Source: Azorinus chamasolen
Lineage: Eukaryota; Mollusca; Bivalvia; Cardiida; Solecurtidae
DNA length: 64,000 nucleotides
Reading direction: 5' to 3'
Assembly (NCBI GenBank): GCA_963576725.1
Contig: OY755244.1
Location: forward strand, 77,003,620 to 77,067,619
The notes under the pieces were generated by a model. The model saw nothing but the letters and a program-made list of their open reading frames with translations. It was not told where the DNA came from and ran no database searches. Position 1 is the first letter of the stretch. Every line of letters starts with the position of its first letter. Made by a program: the position numbers and the translations under genes. Shown here one piece after another: positions 20,480 to 31,223 of the stretch.

Positions 20480-20696
20480 CTCTTTACTCCCATAGATACA
20501 CTATTTTACACTTTTGCAAACATAGTAGACCTTGACTTGGTTGGCTCTATTTGGTTATGCAATTACACAGATCTGATTCTATAATTTTAACCTGGGCCAA
20601 GACTTTTCTTGCTCATATGCCATTATAAATATTGAGCTAATCATCATTTATACATGCATTATTTCTTACATGAATATTCACAGAGTAAAGGGTTAA
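20476..20696 (+). mobile_element. TTAA-B element, hairpin lost
   Basis: B ends (CTCTTTACTCCCATAGATAC ... TATTCACAGAGTAAAGGG) flank a copy whose central hairpin is reduced to GCAAACATAGTAGACCTTGA. Confidence 0.75.
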
Positions 20697-21088
20697 CATA
20701 TAATGAGTTTGCAAATGTATAATGAATAACATAATGCTGATCATTTCTGACAAAAAATTTCACATACATCAATTACTTTGGTTAGCCTGCTGTCAATATA
20801 GTGCAGCCTGCTGGCCAAACAGAAAGCTTATCATTTCCACTCAGGATGGGCCCATGCAATAAGTGCTTGATGCTGCATGTCACTGCTGAATATTTCATGC
20901 TGTACCTTGGTATCTTCAAATTATGCTCAGCTCGTTGCTTGCAAAGACTGAGTATTAGACTCAAAAACATTCTTGAGTAACACATGATGTAACAATCTGA
21001 CGACAAATTTGACAGATAATGTACCGCTATCTCTTCTGCACGGAATTAAATCATTCACGTTTCACTGATGAATGAAAGTTGAATGAAT
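20697..21088. other. No feature recognised
   Basis: Unique-looking sequence downstream of the BRPF stop codon. It could belong to the 3' untranslated region, but I see no canonical polyadenylation signal on the minus strand. Confidence 0.35.
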
Positions 21089-21458
21089 ACAGTAGAACCT
21101 CTTTATAGCGACCACCTCAGAAGCATGAGTGTGTTTAAAAAACAGATGGCAGCTTAATGCTTAACCCTTTTAATCATGTAAATCTACATGCCTTTTCATA
21201 TCTTCGCAAACAGAGTAGATCCATATCAGATGGCTCCTGTAGGAGCCGTCTCATCAGGGTCTGCTCTGTTTGATTATGAAATTATACAGATCTTATCCTG
21301 GTTTTTGTCTAAACCAAAAACTTCCTGGAAAGCTTTACTTTGTAAAATTTCTGTTAATGAATATTCATGAAGTGTTAAATTCATGCATAAATGCTTTATA
21401 TTAGGGAAAGGGTTAAAGATTGCAAATTAAGACAGGCTATTAGAGAGGTGTTACTGTA
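21089..21458. mobile_element. TA-E element split by a TTAA element
   Basis: TACAGTAGAACCTCTTTATA ... GGCAGCTTAATGC lies left of the insert, and TTAGAGAGGTGTTACTGTA lies right of it. The ends are inverted. It lies 73 bp past the BRPF stop codon on the gene's sense strand. Confidence 0.7.
21161..21416 (+). mobile_element. TTAA-B element, nested in TA-E
   Basis: TTAACCCTTTTAATCATGTA to GAAAGGGTTAA with a hairpin TCAGATGGCTCCTGTAGGAG. The B right end (TGAATATTCATGAAGTG) is followed by about 45 extra bases before the final TTAA. Confidence 0.78.
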
Positions 21459-21531
21459 CATCTGTTGGCCTGTGTTTCAAACTGTAACCATTGCCATTTT
21501 GTTTCACAATAAAACCATTGCACATGTCTCC

Positions 21532-21724
21532 TTAGTCCTCACTACTCGAGTCTCCTGACAGTGGGTTTGGCTCCCCTGTCACACTGCACCTATGTAGAAT
21601 AGCTTTCTCGTAGGCCTTCTGAACAGCCTTGCGCACATTGGGTTTCTTATTCTCCAATAGTTTACTTTTATCCAAGGCAGAGTCCACTCCTAGAGGCTCC
21701 AGCTTGTTTCTCGGCAGCCATTGC
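21532..21724 (-). CDS. BRPF1: BRPF1/peregrin-type protein, last coding exon
   Basis: Encodes the end of the PWWP domain and the C-terminal tail of a BRPF-family scaffold, which in animals bridges MOZ/MORF acetyltransferases, ING5 and EAF6 on chromatin. The acceptor TTTTGTTTTAG precedes a G that completes a Trp codon with the upstream exon (TG|G), followed by QWLPRNKLEPLGVDSALD, then NVRKAVQKAYEKAILHRCSV and a Glu-Asp-stop end. The spliced phrase TWQWLPRNKL and the basic helix are characteristic of BRPF1/BRPF3 C termini. 193 bases give one base plus 63 codons and TAA at 21534-21532. The gene runs right to left. Upstream exons are at 43010, 44379 and 59619. Confidence 0.95.
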
Positions 21725-21852
21725 CTAAAACAAAAGAGAAGAAAAAAGTTCAGTGATGCTGATTATGACTATTCATAAAATTGAGCTGTTCCTCATATTT
21801 GTATAAATTACAACTTGTACTAGTTCTGTACTTGTTCCGTAATTGGTTCACA

Positions 21853-22064
21853 TTAACCCTTACAACACTGAACTTTCAAATGGACTCTTCAAAAACTCAA
21901 ACAGGTCAAGCTTATGGTGAATATTTAGGGATTTGTTCAAAGAAAAGTGTAACATGACAAACAGTGCAGACTCTGATGAGAGGCTCCTCTAGGAGCCCTC
22001 ACATCTGGGTCTACACTGTTTGCAAAGGACATTAGTGACTTGTGTCCCACACTGTAAAGGTTAA
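21853..22064 (+). mobile_element. TTAA-D element, complete
   Basis: A 212-bp copy: TTAACCCTTACAACACTGAA, CAAACAGGTCAAGCTTATGG, hairpin about 21960-22023, CACTGTAAAGGTTAA. A second D-like left end starts in the shared TTAA at 22061 and fades out by about 22100. Confidence 0.87.
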
Positions 22065-22196
22065 CCCTTTCAATGTTGAATTTTTAGAGCGCAATGGCCC
22101 ATCAGAGTTAAACTACAGAGTCTATTCTGTATGCAATTACACCAATGCAATGACAGGACCCAAATCCTTCCAGAGTCTGAGACATTATATAAGATA

Positions 22197-22312
22197 CATA
22201 AATTAATTTTTATTTTAAAATAGCTCCTTTATTTCTCCACCACACCTGTATTGTTAGAATTCTAAAGAAAGTTCACAACATAGGGTTTGGTGGTGACATG
22301 ACAATTTTAATC
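22197..22312. mobile_element. G element fragment
   Basis: ATTTCTCCACCACACCTGTA and ATAGGGTTTGGTGGTGACAT are the stem arms. The outer ends are missing. Confidence 0.6.
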
Positions 22313-22535
22313 CTCCACTCCATAATACGTCTTTGCACACAGAGTTGACACAGATCAGATGGCTCCTATGGGAATTGTCTAATCAGGATCTGCACTGTTT
22401 GATATTGGAATAATATATATCTTATTCTGCTATGGTAGAAAATGTATGTGTTCATTTGCCATTATAAAAAATTATTTCATCAATATACATTATGTCATTA
22501 TTTGCTGTATGAATACTCATTGAGTAAAGGCTTAA
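22307..22535 (+). mobile_element. TTAA-B element
   Basis: TTAATCCTCCACTCCATAAT to CTCATTGAGTAAAGGCTTAA, with a hairpin ATGGCTCCTATGGGAATTGT. Confidence 0.78.
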
Positions 22536-22726
22536 TGTTTGAATATATCCCTTTATCTGTAGCTCTGCCCCCTCTATTTTTCTCTGAAAAAAAAAATGTT
22601 CTGATACATGTAGGAGTTTTTTGCATTACTTTCACTCTGCATTCAGCAACTACCAAATTTCAAAGACATCCAAGATGTAAATCTTTAGTTACCATTGATC
22701 TTTTTTTTAACTAAACAATGATCCCT

Positions 22727-22957
22727 TTAAACCAATTACCTCATAAGCTATTATACCCAACCACTTTGAACAAATCTTTTGAAAAGGAACATTTACTTGA
22801 AAAATGATTAATTTTTTAGAACTGTGTAGTTTTGAAACCATTGTGATAAATAGAGCATTTGCTCCTATGGAGCAAATGTTCTTTTTATTACAAAAGATTT
22901 CAAAAGGAGACTTTTACAGAGGTGTAAAATTGTGTCAATATGAGGGACTGGGTTTAA
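22727..22957 (+). mobile_element. TTAA-C element
   Basis: A 231-bp copy with ACCAATTACCTCATAAGC, the palindrome at about 22840-22905 (partly decayed) and AATATGAGGGACTGGG. Confidence 0.83.
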
Positions 22958-23283
22958 TGCCCTTGTGAAACCAATTATACCTATTAGTCTGATTGTCAGG
23001 CTTATCAATCCTGAAAATGTTCTGATTGTCTGGTTTATCAAAGTTCACCACAAACATGCAAGGAAATTCCTTTCTACCAACAGCAGTGGGTCCATGTTCA
23101 CTGAATGTTTAAGCTTGCCTCTATCGCCCCCTGTTGATCTTTTTTCCAATTTCGTTAGAAATAAAGAAATTCTACACATCTGATAACCTATCAAATCGTA
23201 TTGACAGGTGCAGGGCAATATGTGAAATGATTAAAACTTACAGTGCCAAACCTTTACATGTTCTCTGCTTAACCATTTGATCA

Positions 23284-23511
23284 TGAACCCATTCCCACAT
23301 ATTGACACCTTTTGACGCTTCTGTAAGTCACTTTATGAAACCATTGTGATAAATACAGCATTTGCTCCTTTAGGAGCAAATGCTCTATTTATCACAATGG
23401 TTTCAAAACTACAAAATTATAAAGTTTTCCTTTTCTCTAGTTAATGCTTCTTTTGGGTAGATTTATTCAAAGAGGTTGGATCTAAAAATAGCCTATGCGG
23501 GAATGGGTTAA
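23284..23511 (-). mobile_element. TTAA-C element
   Basis: Reverse copy, left TTAA decayed to TGAA. Intact palindrome (about 23338-23405), CCTATGCGGGAATGGG, right TTAA. Confidence 0.86.
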
Positions 23512-23773
23512 TTCTTTGCATGCTACATAATTTTTGGAGTGCTAAACATTTTTCTCTGCTAAAGTTCTGAAACTTATTTTTTTCCCTTTCTTTCTGTTCA
23601 TAAATGTCAAATTTCAAACTTGTAAGACCGCGAAGTGACACCAAGTCACATGTCATATCTTCCAAACTTTTGCATATGTAAATTACAAATTCACTGCTAG
23701 CCTACAATGAGTTAGGTAAAACTGCCATTATTTTTCTCTTACATGGTTTTGCCGCTAGCATGCAAAGAGTTAC
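23508..23773. mobile_element. TTAA-H element (CTTTGCATGCTA ends)
   Basis: TTAATTCTTTGCATGCTA at the left and TAGCATGCAAAGAGTTA at the right are inverted repeats of 17-18 bases. It shares its left TTAA with the C copy. The 266-bp interior is AT-rich with no GCAAACAG hairpin, so it is a distinct TTAA family. Confidence 0.75.
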
Positions 23774-23835
23774 AAGAACAGTTTCATGTAGTAGATTATC
23801 GTAACTTCATATTTAGGTAAAGATTCATTCACTGT

Positions 23836-24066
23836 ATAACCCTTTATGTGATATATTTTCTTTTCACACCTTTGCAAACAGAGGAGACCTAGATCAGACA
23901 ACTTCTGCAGGAGCTGTCCTATCAGGGTCTGCACTATTTGTTTATGGAATTCTACAGTTTCTGCCTTGCCAAAACTTCCCTTGTCCATATGCCATTATCA
24001 ATAATCAGCTAATTAATATTTACAGTTATTATACCTTAAATGAATATTCATTAAGTAAATGGTTAT
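23836..24066 (+). mobile_element. TTAA-B element
   Basis: Decayed ends (ATAACCCTTTATGTGATA ... TTAAGTAAATGGTTAT), with hairpin GCAAACAGAGGAGACCTAGA and TTTCTGCCTTGCCAAAAC. Confidence 0.72.
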
Positions 24067-24125
24067 CTAGGACTCTGATATCACATACTGCAATAAGAGC
24101 TAAGGCACATTCTGGGTACAAACTC

Positions 24126-24330
24126 CAGAGCTACAGATAACGAAACGGTGCATACTCAAATACTAAAATCGTCATTTCTTCACCAAACCGTATATTGTGA
24201 CCACTCTTTAAAATCGTCTCGTTGAGAGTTGAGACGATTTTAAAGAGTGGTCACAACATAAGGTTTGGTGGAGAAATAAATAAGTTATTCTTGAAAATGT
24301 TTTAATTTACACATATTATCTGGAGCTCTG
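24126..24330. mobile_element. G element, complete
   Basis: Ends CAGAGCTACAGATAA and TTATCTGGAGCTCTG are inverted. The central stem ATTTTAAAGAGTGGTCACAA with its partner gives a roughly 90-bp hairpin around CGTTGAGAGTTGAG. 205 bp. It shares ends and centre with 15238-15430. Confidence 0.82.
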
Positions 24331-24429
24331 AAGCCCACAAAAGCATGCAGAAGAGGTAAGGGTGTGCTCTATTTATATGTTTACAGATAATGATTTGCTA
24401 CTGTTTTGCTATGGTAAATAAGAGTATGT

Positions 24430-24672
24430 TTGTGAAACACTTATGCCGCCAGACCTTTGACCTTGAAGGATGACCTTGACCTTTGACCCATGGACCAGGG
24501 AGTTGAACACGACACATCGTCTTTGTGTGGTGAACATTTGTGCCAGGTTATTTTGAAATCCATTCACAGATAAAAAAGTTACAGAAGGGACATGAAATTT
24601 GGGACGGACATACGGATGGAAGGATGGACAATGCGATTACTATATGCCCGCCGTTGGGGGGCATAAAAATAT
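24430..24672 (+). mobile_element. HEL-7 fragment (3' end)
   Basis: Contains GACCTTGACCTTTGACC, then GGGACGGACATACGGATGGA and a short hairpin CCGCCGTTGGGGGGCATAAA. A second copy of this type of 3' end lies near 42500. The left boundary is uncertain. Confidence 0.5.
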
Positions 24673-24739
24673 TTTCTTACTTTACATTTTTGATACAAGA
24701 AACGAATAAGTATGTGTCTTACATTTACATTCATCCAGT

Positions 24740-24963
24740 AAAGGGATTGGGGTCAGTTTGGTGCAATGGCAATCAGAAAACAGTGCAGATTCTGATCAGA
24801 ACTCTTGCTGGGTCTCTCATCTTGATTTACCTATATATATACTCTTTATACACTTTCTGTCTAGGTTAAATATTTGTGTGTTCATGTGTTATTTTGAAAC
24901 TGCAACAAATTAATATCCATGATGTCATTTCTTCTCACATGAATATTCATGGCGTGAAGGGCT
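24740..24963 (+). mobile_element. Decayed TTAA-B element
   Basis: AAACAGTGCAGATTCTGATC marks the hairpin remnant. TCACATGAATATTCATGGCG and GAAGGGCTAA mark the right end. Confidence 0.6.
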
Positions 24964-26031
24964 AATTTTTTTGTTGTTGTCTAATGCTGATATTTTGGTG
25001 CAGGCATATGAAATGTGACTGATAAGGGAAGGCATTGTTGGGACTCACTGCAGCGAACCACCTGTTGAATGTTTTTGTTGTAATGAATTTTATTGGCCAT
25101 TCTACTAGGCATTTCTATTGCTAACCATTATTCTCCTCAAAAACAGGTATCAACAACAGAGAGCACACTTGCACCATTATGTATGTCAAGCTCTACAAAC
25201 ACAGGTACAAATGTAATAATCTGTTAGAAAATACTCTGGGACCATACTTTAGTTCAGTTGTTAATGTGACATTTCTTGAACAATCAGGATCAACACTGCT
25301 TATACAAAGCTAGATAAACTTTGTATCAGATACACAAGTGTACACAGAATTTCCCTGAAGGCCAGTCTTTAGCATGCTACCAGTGCTGTTCCAACAGTTA
25401 CTTCAAACCTGAACATGTCCGACATTGTAATCAGTTTGAACCATGGACAAAATATTAGAAAGAATTCAGAAATGAAGGAGCAGAAATGTAAAGTTACAAA
25501 CCTGGCTAAGTAATGATTGAGCAGTCTGTGATCTCAACTTCATGGTAGTATGTACCATTGTTCTTTGTTTCTATAAAGGCTCTATCTGACAAATGCAACT
25601 TGTGATATTAACACAAGAGCTTGAAGAGTGCACAAGATTTGTATCTGTTATTGCTGTTACATAATACACAGAGATAGTTTTCGAAAATAGCTTAATCAAC
25701 AAATCTTTAGAGTTTATGTGAATATTACAGTTTTGAGTGTATCATTAATCGAAAAGAAAATGTAAATTTCCATCACAAAATAATTTTTTAAATAATGATA
25801 TGGAACAACAGAACTTTTCAGAAATACTATTGACAAGATCTTAAGATAGGCTACACTTTCAAACCACTCTCGAGCAATGCTCTGGTTGAGTTGAAAGTAT
25901 GAGTACTTCAATCTGAAAGATGATAACTAATTTAAAACTAAATTTTTTCATCTGTACATTCCATTTGCTATGATCCCATAATAATGGTGTCTTTGTACTT
26001 AAATTATACAAAGTCCTACTACCAGTAATAC
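24964..26031. other. Intronic sequence, nothing recognised
   Basis: A 1.07-kb AT-rich stretch with no hairpin element and no exon that I can support. Confidence 0.5.
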
Positions 26032-26207
26032 TTTACTCCATGAATATTCATGTCAGAAATAATGACTATGAATATTTGTTAGCTGAAATTTCATAATGGC
26101 ATCATGCACATTTGAATTTTCACCATGTTTCATAAGCAAATAGAGCAGACCCTGACCAGATGGTGACTATATGTGCTAAAAGGGGGCTCTATGCAGTAAA
26201 GGGTTAT
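26032..26207 (-). mobile_element. TTAA-B element, hairpin truncated
   Basis: TTTACTCCATGAATATTCAT, GCAAATAGAGCAGACCCTGA and CTATGCAGTAAAGGGTTA. The right hairpin arm is missing. Confidence 0.75.
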
Positions 26208-26623
26208 GGATTATTTCCTCACCTTCAGCTTACTGAACTCATGAAAGTGTACAAAGGTGAGCATACTGACGAAAGGATTCAAGTCTTTTATACATATAAA
26301 GTAGACTGGTTCAACAGTTTATAGTAATTTTATGTACTTTGAAGGGTTCATTTGGAGGCTGTTGGTTAAGTACCAGGTTAATGACAAAACTAGGAATTTT
26401 AATTGGTTTGTACTGCAGCTGAGACTAGATCAAGATTTTTTGTAAATGAAATGTGCACTGCATGTCATGATCCAAGTGTCAAAGCTATTCTTTCTAGGTG
26501 TGAGTGCATGAAGAACTTTTAACTAATAGAAAGGAATTGGGAGATTTTTTGAAGGAAACTGAATAGTGTGTACATGTATGTAACTGAGACACAGTGTACA
26601 TGTATAACATGTAACTGAGACAT

Positions 26624-26862
26624 TTAACTCTTTCCCTATTGAATATTCATGTAAGAAGTAATGACATGAATACTTATTAACTGAACTTTTAGAATGACAT
26701 ATGTACACAGGATGTTTTGATACCAGCAGAAAATGTAGTCATTTATTGTAATTTCTTATGCAAACAGAGCAGATCCTGATCAGACGTTGACTACAGGAGT
26801 CATCTGATCTGAGTCTATTTTGTTAGCAAACCAAAACATGTCTATATGAGAGATATGTTTAA
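26624..26862 (-). mobile_element. TTAA-B element
   Basis: TTAACTCTTTCCCTATTGAA, ATTCATGTAAGAAGTAATGA and hairpin GCAAACAGAGCAGATCCTGA. The right end TATATGAGAGATATGTTTAA is decayed. Confidence 0.72.
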
Positions 26863-27177
26863 AAGAAAACAATAAAAACAAGAGGGCCAGAATGGCCCTG
26901 AAGTGCTCACCAGACAATCAGAGGAGAAGATTTTCAAAGATTTCACTATATGCTTTTATAGAAAACTAGCCGGCCCTGGGGCGGGCCAATTTTGACCCCA
27001 GGGACATAATTTATATAACTTTTGTAGAGGACTTGAACATGATGCTATGAGCCAAATATGATATCTGAGAACCTTTCAGTTTCAGAGGAGAAGATTTTCG
27101 AATTTTCTCTATATGTTTCTACTGAAAACTACCCACCCCTGGGGCGGGGCCAATTTTGACCCCAGGGCCATAATTTA

Positions 27178-28346
27178 TACAGTATATTGGCGATATTTCG
27201 AGCACCGTCGGGAATCAGTAAAAACCTCGGATTATCGCAAGGCTCGAAATAACCGATCTCTAGCATTTCAAAGATCTATTAAAAGACATATAGATCTTTG
27301 AGCATTTTGTGTCATTTTCAAGAGCATTGTTTGACGACAAGAGGAAGCATATTTCTTCACAGTAAACTTTTTAATATTATCATAAACTTCAATGCGTATA
27401 TAATTCATCGTTTCTTTCCTTATATAAGTGATAACAGAAAACACCATTTACATCGGCGACCGAAGTTTTGAACAGTATAATTTGTATGGGTCCGTTCAAC
27501 GGACCCATCAAAATAAACTCAAAACTTGTTTCAAACCATTTAGACATATCCCTTGAACAGTCGTGGCATATAGCGTTATGTCGTTTATTTTGCATATTTT
27601 CCATTTGTCGACATTAATTTAGTTGTTGGTGCTGAGTTGGTGCACAAACAAACATTTTCGTTTCGTTCCCGTGCTGTTTCGTAGTAAGGAAAATCAGGGC
27701 GAGTGACCAAATTAATTAATAATCGGAACACTCGGCTTTTTTCGTCTGACATAGTTATTCTCGTTCATCTCTCGTAGCAAGAGTCTGCATGAACGAGACT
27801 CTAAAATTAACAAAAATATTGCGAATTTCAAAGCACTACACAAAAAGCACTGCACTATTTCTAAATTTAAAGCAGAAGGACGTTATGTGGCACCCTTTCA
27901 GCGGTACCGAAAAATCACAACACGTTTGCGAACGTATGCAAATTATGATTGCGACTCTTTGTTTATTAAGACTTCAGTCTACTAAATTCTCATCATTATT
28001 TACACCAAAGTAAAGTCTGCATTCAATGAATGTGTTATTCACACATTTGGAAGATCTAATGTCCCATAGACGGATCTTTCAAAAGGTCACGACAACGTAT
28101 CGAGAAGGTGTGAATAATTACCTCGGAGGTGGGAAAACACCGTGCTCGAATTAAACAATCAATAAAAGGAACCAGAATGATCCGCGGGACTAGCACACAT
28201 GCTCGAATTTTCGGATTATCGCTATTCGGATTAATGCAGGTATTTTCAATTAGATTTGATAGAATTTCAGCCGGGACCTCAACATTCCCTCGGAATAAGA
28301 GGGTATCTCGGAAAAACGAGAGTCGAAATAACGCCGTTATACTGTA
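27178..28346. mobile_element. TA-pogo copy 1: 1165-bp TA-flanked element inside HEL-1
   Basis: CAGTATATTGGCGATATTTC at the left and GAAATAACGCCGTTATACTG at the right form terminal inverted repeats with mismatches, flanked by TA. Deleting the element and one TA restores an ordinary HEL-1 core of exactly 165 bp. The ends resemble pogo-type Tc1/mariner elements. Short open frames inside do not look like a transposase, so it is non-autonomous. It has 37 extra bases near 27263-27303 compared with copy 2. Confidence 0.85.
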
Positions 28347-29765
28347 TAACTTTTGTAGAGGACCTGAACATGATGCTCTGTGCCAAATATGAAAGCTGAG
28401 CGCCTTCCAGTTTCAGAGGAGAAGATTTTCAAAGATTTCACTATCTGTTTCTATTGAAAACTTCCCACCCCTGGGGCGGGGCCAATTTGAACCCCAGGGC
28501 CATAATTTATATAACTTTTGTAGAGGACCTAAACATGATGCTATGTGCCAAATATGCAAGCTGAGAGCCTTCCAGTTTCAGAGGACAAGATTTTCAAAGA
28601 TTTCACTATTTGTTTCCATTGAAAACAGCCCACCCCTGGGGCGGGGCCAATTTTGACCCCAGGGCTATAATTTATATAACTCTTGTAGAGGACCTGAACA
28701 TGATGCTCTGTGCCAAATATGAAAGATGAGAGCCTTCCAGTTTCAGAGGAGAAGATTTTAAAGATTTCACTATTTGTTTCTATTCCGAAAACTACCCACC
28801 CCTGGGGCGGGGCCAATTTTGACCCCAGGGTCAAAATTAATATAACTTTTGTAGAGGACCTGATCATGATGCTATGTGCCAAATATGAAAGCTGAGCGCC
28901 TTCTTGTTTCAGAGGAGAAGATTTTCAAAGATTTCACTATATATTTCTATTGAAAAATGCCCACCCCTGGGGCGGGGCCAATTTTGACCCCAGGGCCATA
29001 ATTTATATAACTTTTGTAGAGGACCTGAACATGATGATCTGTGCCAAATATGCAAGCTTAGAGCCTTCCAGTTTCAGAGGAGAAGATTTTCAAAGATTTC
29101 ACTATTTGTTTCTATTGAAAACTGCCCACCCCTGGGGCGGGGCCAATTTTGACCCCAGGGCCATAATTTATATAACTTTTGTAGAGGACCTGAACATGAT
29201 GATCTGTGCCAAATATGCAAGCTGAGAGCCTTCCAGTTTCAGAGGAGAAAATTTTCAAAGATTTCACTATTTGTTTCCATTGAAAACTGCCCACCCCTGG
29301 GGCGGGGCCAATTTTGACCCCAGGGCCATAATTTATATAACTTTTGTAGAGGACCTGAACATGATGCTCTGTGCCAAATATGAAAGATGAGAGCCTTCCA
29401 GTTTCAGAGGAGAAGATTTTCAAAGATTTCACTATTTGTTTCTATTGAAAACTTCCCACCCCTGGGGCGGGGCCAATTTTGACCCCAGGGTCATAATTTA
29501 TATAACTTTTGTAGAGGACCTGAACATGATGCTATGTGCCAAATATGAAAGCTGAGAACCTTCTGGTTTCAGAGGAGAAGATTTTCAAAGGTTTACTATA
29601 TGTTTCTATTGAAAACTTTCAACCCCTGGGGCGGGGCCAATTTTGACCCCAGGGGCATTATTTATATAACTTTTGTAGAGGACCTATAGGTGATGCTATG
29701 TACCAAAGATGAAAGCTGAGAACCCTGTAGATTCAGAGGAGAAGATTTTTAAAGGTTCAAATTGT

Positions 29766-29815
29766 TGACGCGGGACGACGGACGACGGACGACGCACGAC
29801 GACGGACGACGGACA
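29766..29815. repeat. GACG-rich microsatellite
   Basis: About 50 bp of GGACGACGGACGAC-type repeats at the 3' side of the HEL-1 array, as is usual for pearl-type elements. A matching tract sits at about 37981-38025 in copy 2. Confidence 0.9.
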
Positions 29816-30013
29816 TCAGGCGATCACAAAAGCTCACCCTGAGCACTTTGTGCTCTGGTGAGCTAAAAACGTAGAACAAGGGCAACTGAGTATAATGGCA
29901 AAACTCTTTTTCCTCAGTAAACTTTTCATTCAGATTTAATTCAATATGCATAATAGAGTTGTGTCCCTTCATTACATAGAGACCTTATGATAGTAAGCAT
30001 TTTGTCATCAGCA

Positions 30014-30384
30014 CTAAACTCTTTACTTCATGAAAATAATGACACCATGAATATTCATAGCTGAATTTTTAAAGTGGCATATGAGCGACAAAAGTTTTGA
30101 CCCTGGAATCTAGAATCAGATCTATATTATTCTACGCGTCTGTAAAAGTCACCTGTTGAAACCATTGTGAAAAATGGACCTGTTGAAACCATTGTGATAA
30201 ATAGAGCATTTGCTCCTATAGGAGCAAATGCTCTATTTATCACAATGGTTTCAAACTACAAAATTCTGAAAAGTTCCTTTTCTCTAGTTAATGCTCCTTT
30301 TGAGTATATTTATTCAAAGTGGTTGGATCTAAAAATAGCCTATGAGGTAATGGGTTAAAGGCGTTTAAATGAAGGAAAGGGTTG
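30014..30384 (-). mobile_element. TTAA-B element interrupted by C sequence
   Basis: The left B half (CTCTTTACTTCATGAAAATA ... GAATCAGATCTATATTATTC) is joined to C sequence. The right terminus GGCGTTTAAATGAAGGAAAG follows the C end. Confidence 0.68.
30133..30357 (-). mobile_element. TTAA-C element with a partial internal duplication
   Basis: Contains the full palindrome (about 30186-30253) and the C end CCTATGAGGTAATGGGTTAA. Before it, CCTGTTGAAACCATTGTGA occurs twice about 30 bp apart (30151 and 30179), and the normal left terminus is absent. Confidence 0.75.
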
Positions 30385-30545
30385 TTTCAACCACGAGGTA
30401 TGTAATTGTTTCAAATAAAGTTACACCAAGCACAGAAAACACATGCATGCCAGACAATTATGTCAGTGCACTCACGGGTAAGGTAGTACCAGATGGATAA
30501 GTAATTCGGTGACTGCCACATCTGATGCACAAACTTCCATATAAA

Positions 30546-30862
30546 TACCCTAATTACCAACTTTTCACACATCTGCAAACAGAGTAGACCCAGATTAGAA
30601 GGCTACTATAGGAGCCATCTGATCTGGGTCTGCTCTGTTTGATTGACCTGTTTCTTTAGTTTCTAAAATGGCTGTATTGTTCCAAATTCCATATTTCATT
30701 ATAACTATTTTGTCCATGAATATTCAGTAGATAATGAAAATTTGACTAAATATAGAACAGGGAAAGGGTTAAAATAGACTGACAGTAGCAAATAGTGACA
30801 GGAGCCATTTGATCTGGGTCTGCCTAGGTGTGTCAGTCCAAATACTTAGGGTAATTAGGGTA
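30546..30862. mobile_element. Possible outer element with ATACCCTAATTACC ends
   Basis: ATACCCTAATTACC near 30546 and GGTAATTAGGGTAT near 30850 are perfect inverse complements and bracket the A copy below. A related GGGTAATTAGGG occurs near 50877. I cannot assign a family. Confidence 0.45.
30558..30772 (+). mobile_element. TTAA-A element, left end replaced
   Basis: The hairpin GCAAACAGAGTAGACCCAGA, the A body and GAACAGGGAAAGGGTTAA are intact. The first ~25 bases of A are absent. Confidence 0.8.
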
Positions 30863-30885
30863 TCTGTTGAAGGCTTCCTGCTTCA

Positions 30886-31108
30886 TTATCCCATTCTCTC
30901 ATATTGACGCTTTTTTGTAAAAGTTACTTTTTGAAACCATTGTGATAAATAGAACATTTGCTTCATAGGAGCAATTATTGCTCTATTTATCACATTGATT
31001 TTTAAAACTGCAGTTCTAAACAAAATCCTTTTTCTAGTAAATGCCCCCTTTCAGTAAATTTATTCAAAGAGGCTGGGTCTAAAAATAGCCTATTAGGTAA
31101 TGGGTTAT
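30886..31108 (-). mobile_element. TTAA-C element flanked by TTAT
   Basis: A reverse C copy with a slightly decayed palindrome. Both flanks read TTAT, suggesting insertion at a TTAT target instead of TTAA. Confidence 0.82.
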
Positions 31109-31223
31109 TGTTGAACATTCACCAACAATAATAAGCACTGTTAACTGCTTATAATTGGCATCTTCAATATAAAAGGCTGATTTTTCTTTCTTTTTCCTTT
31201 CTCTCCAAAAATTAATATCCACA

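Larger units (their letters stand above)
26878..29869 (+). mobile_element. HEL-1 copy 1: pearl/Helentron-like element, ten 165-bp cores
   Basis: It begins ACAAGAG, then a 7-bp hairpin (AGGGCCAGAATGGCCCT) and GCTCACCAGA (26905-26914), which is the inverse of TCTGGTGAGC at 29854-29863. Between them lie ten cores marked by CTGGGGCGGGGCC, spaced 163-166 bp once a 1.17-kb insert is removed. A GACG microsatellite and a terminal hairpin (GAGCACTTTGTGCTC) follow. Tandem cores, microsatellite and 3' hairpin match bivalve pearl elements and Helentron-type ends. It encodes no Rep/helicase, so it is non-autonomous. Confidence 0.83.

Noticed and set aside
27389..28392. Open frames inside the TA-pogo copies as a possible transposase
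   Set aside because: They are under 90 codons and show no helix-turn-helix or DDE motif that I can see. The minus-strand frame at 27389-27604 is kept in copy 2, but two near-identical copies would keep any frame.
28541..29432. Minus-strand frames with a repeated 55-residue peptide across HEL-1 cores
   Set aside because: 165 bp is divisible by three, so any frame stays open through identical units. The frame is broken in other cores, has no gene context, and lies in a non-coding satellite-like array.
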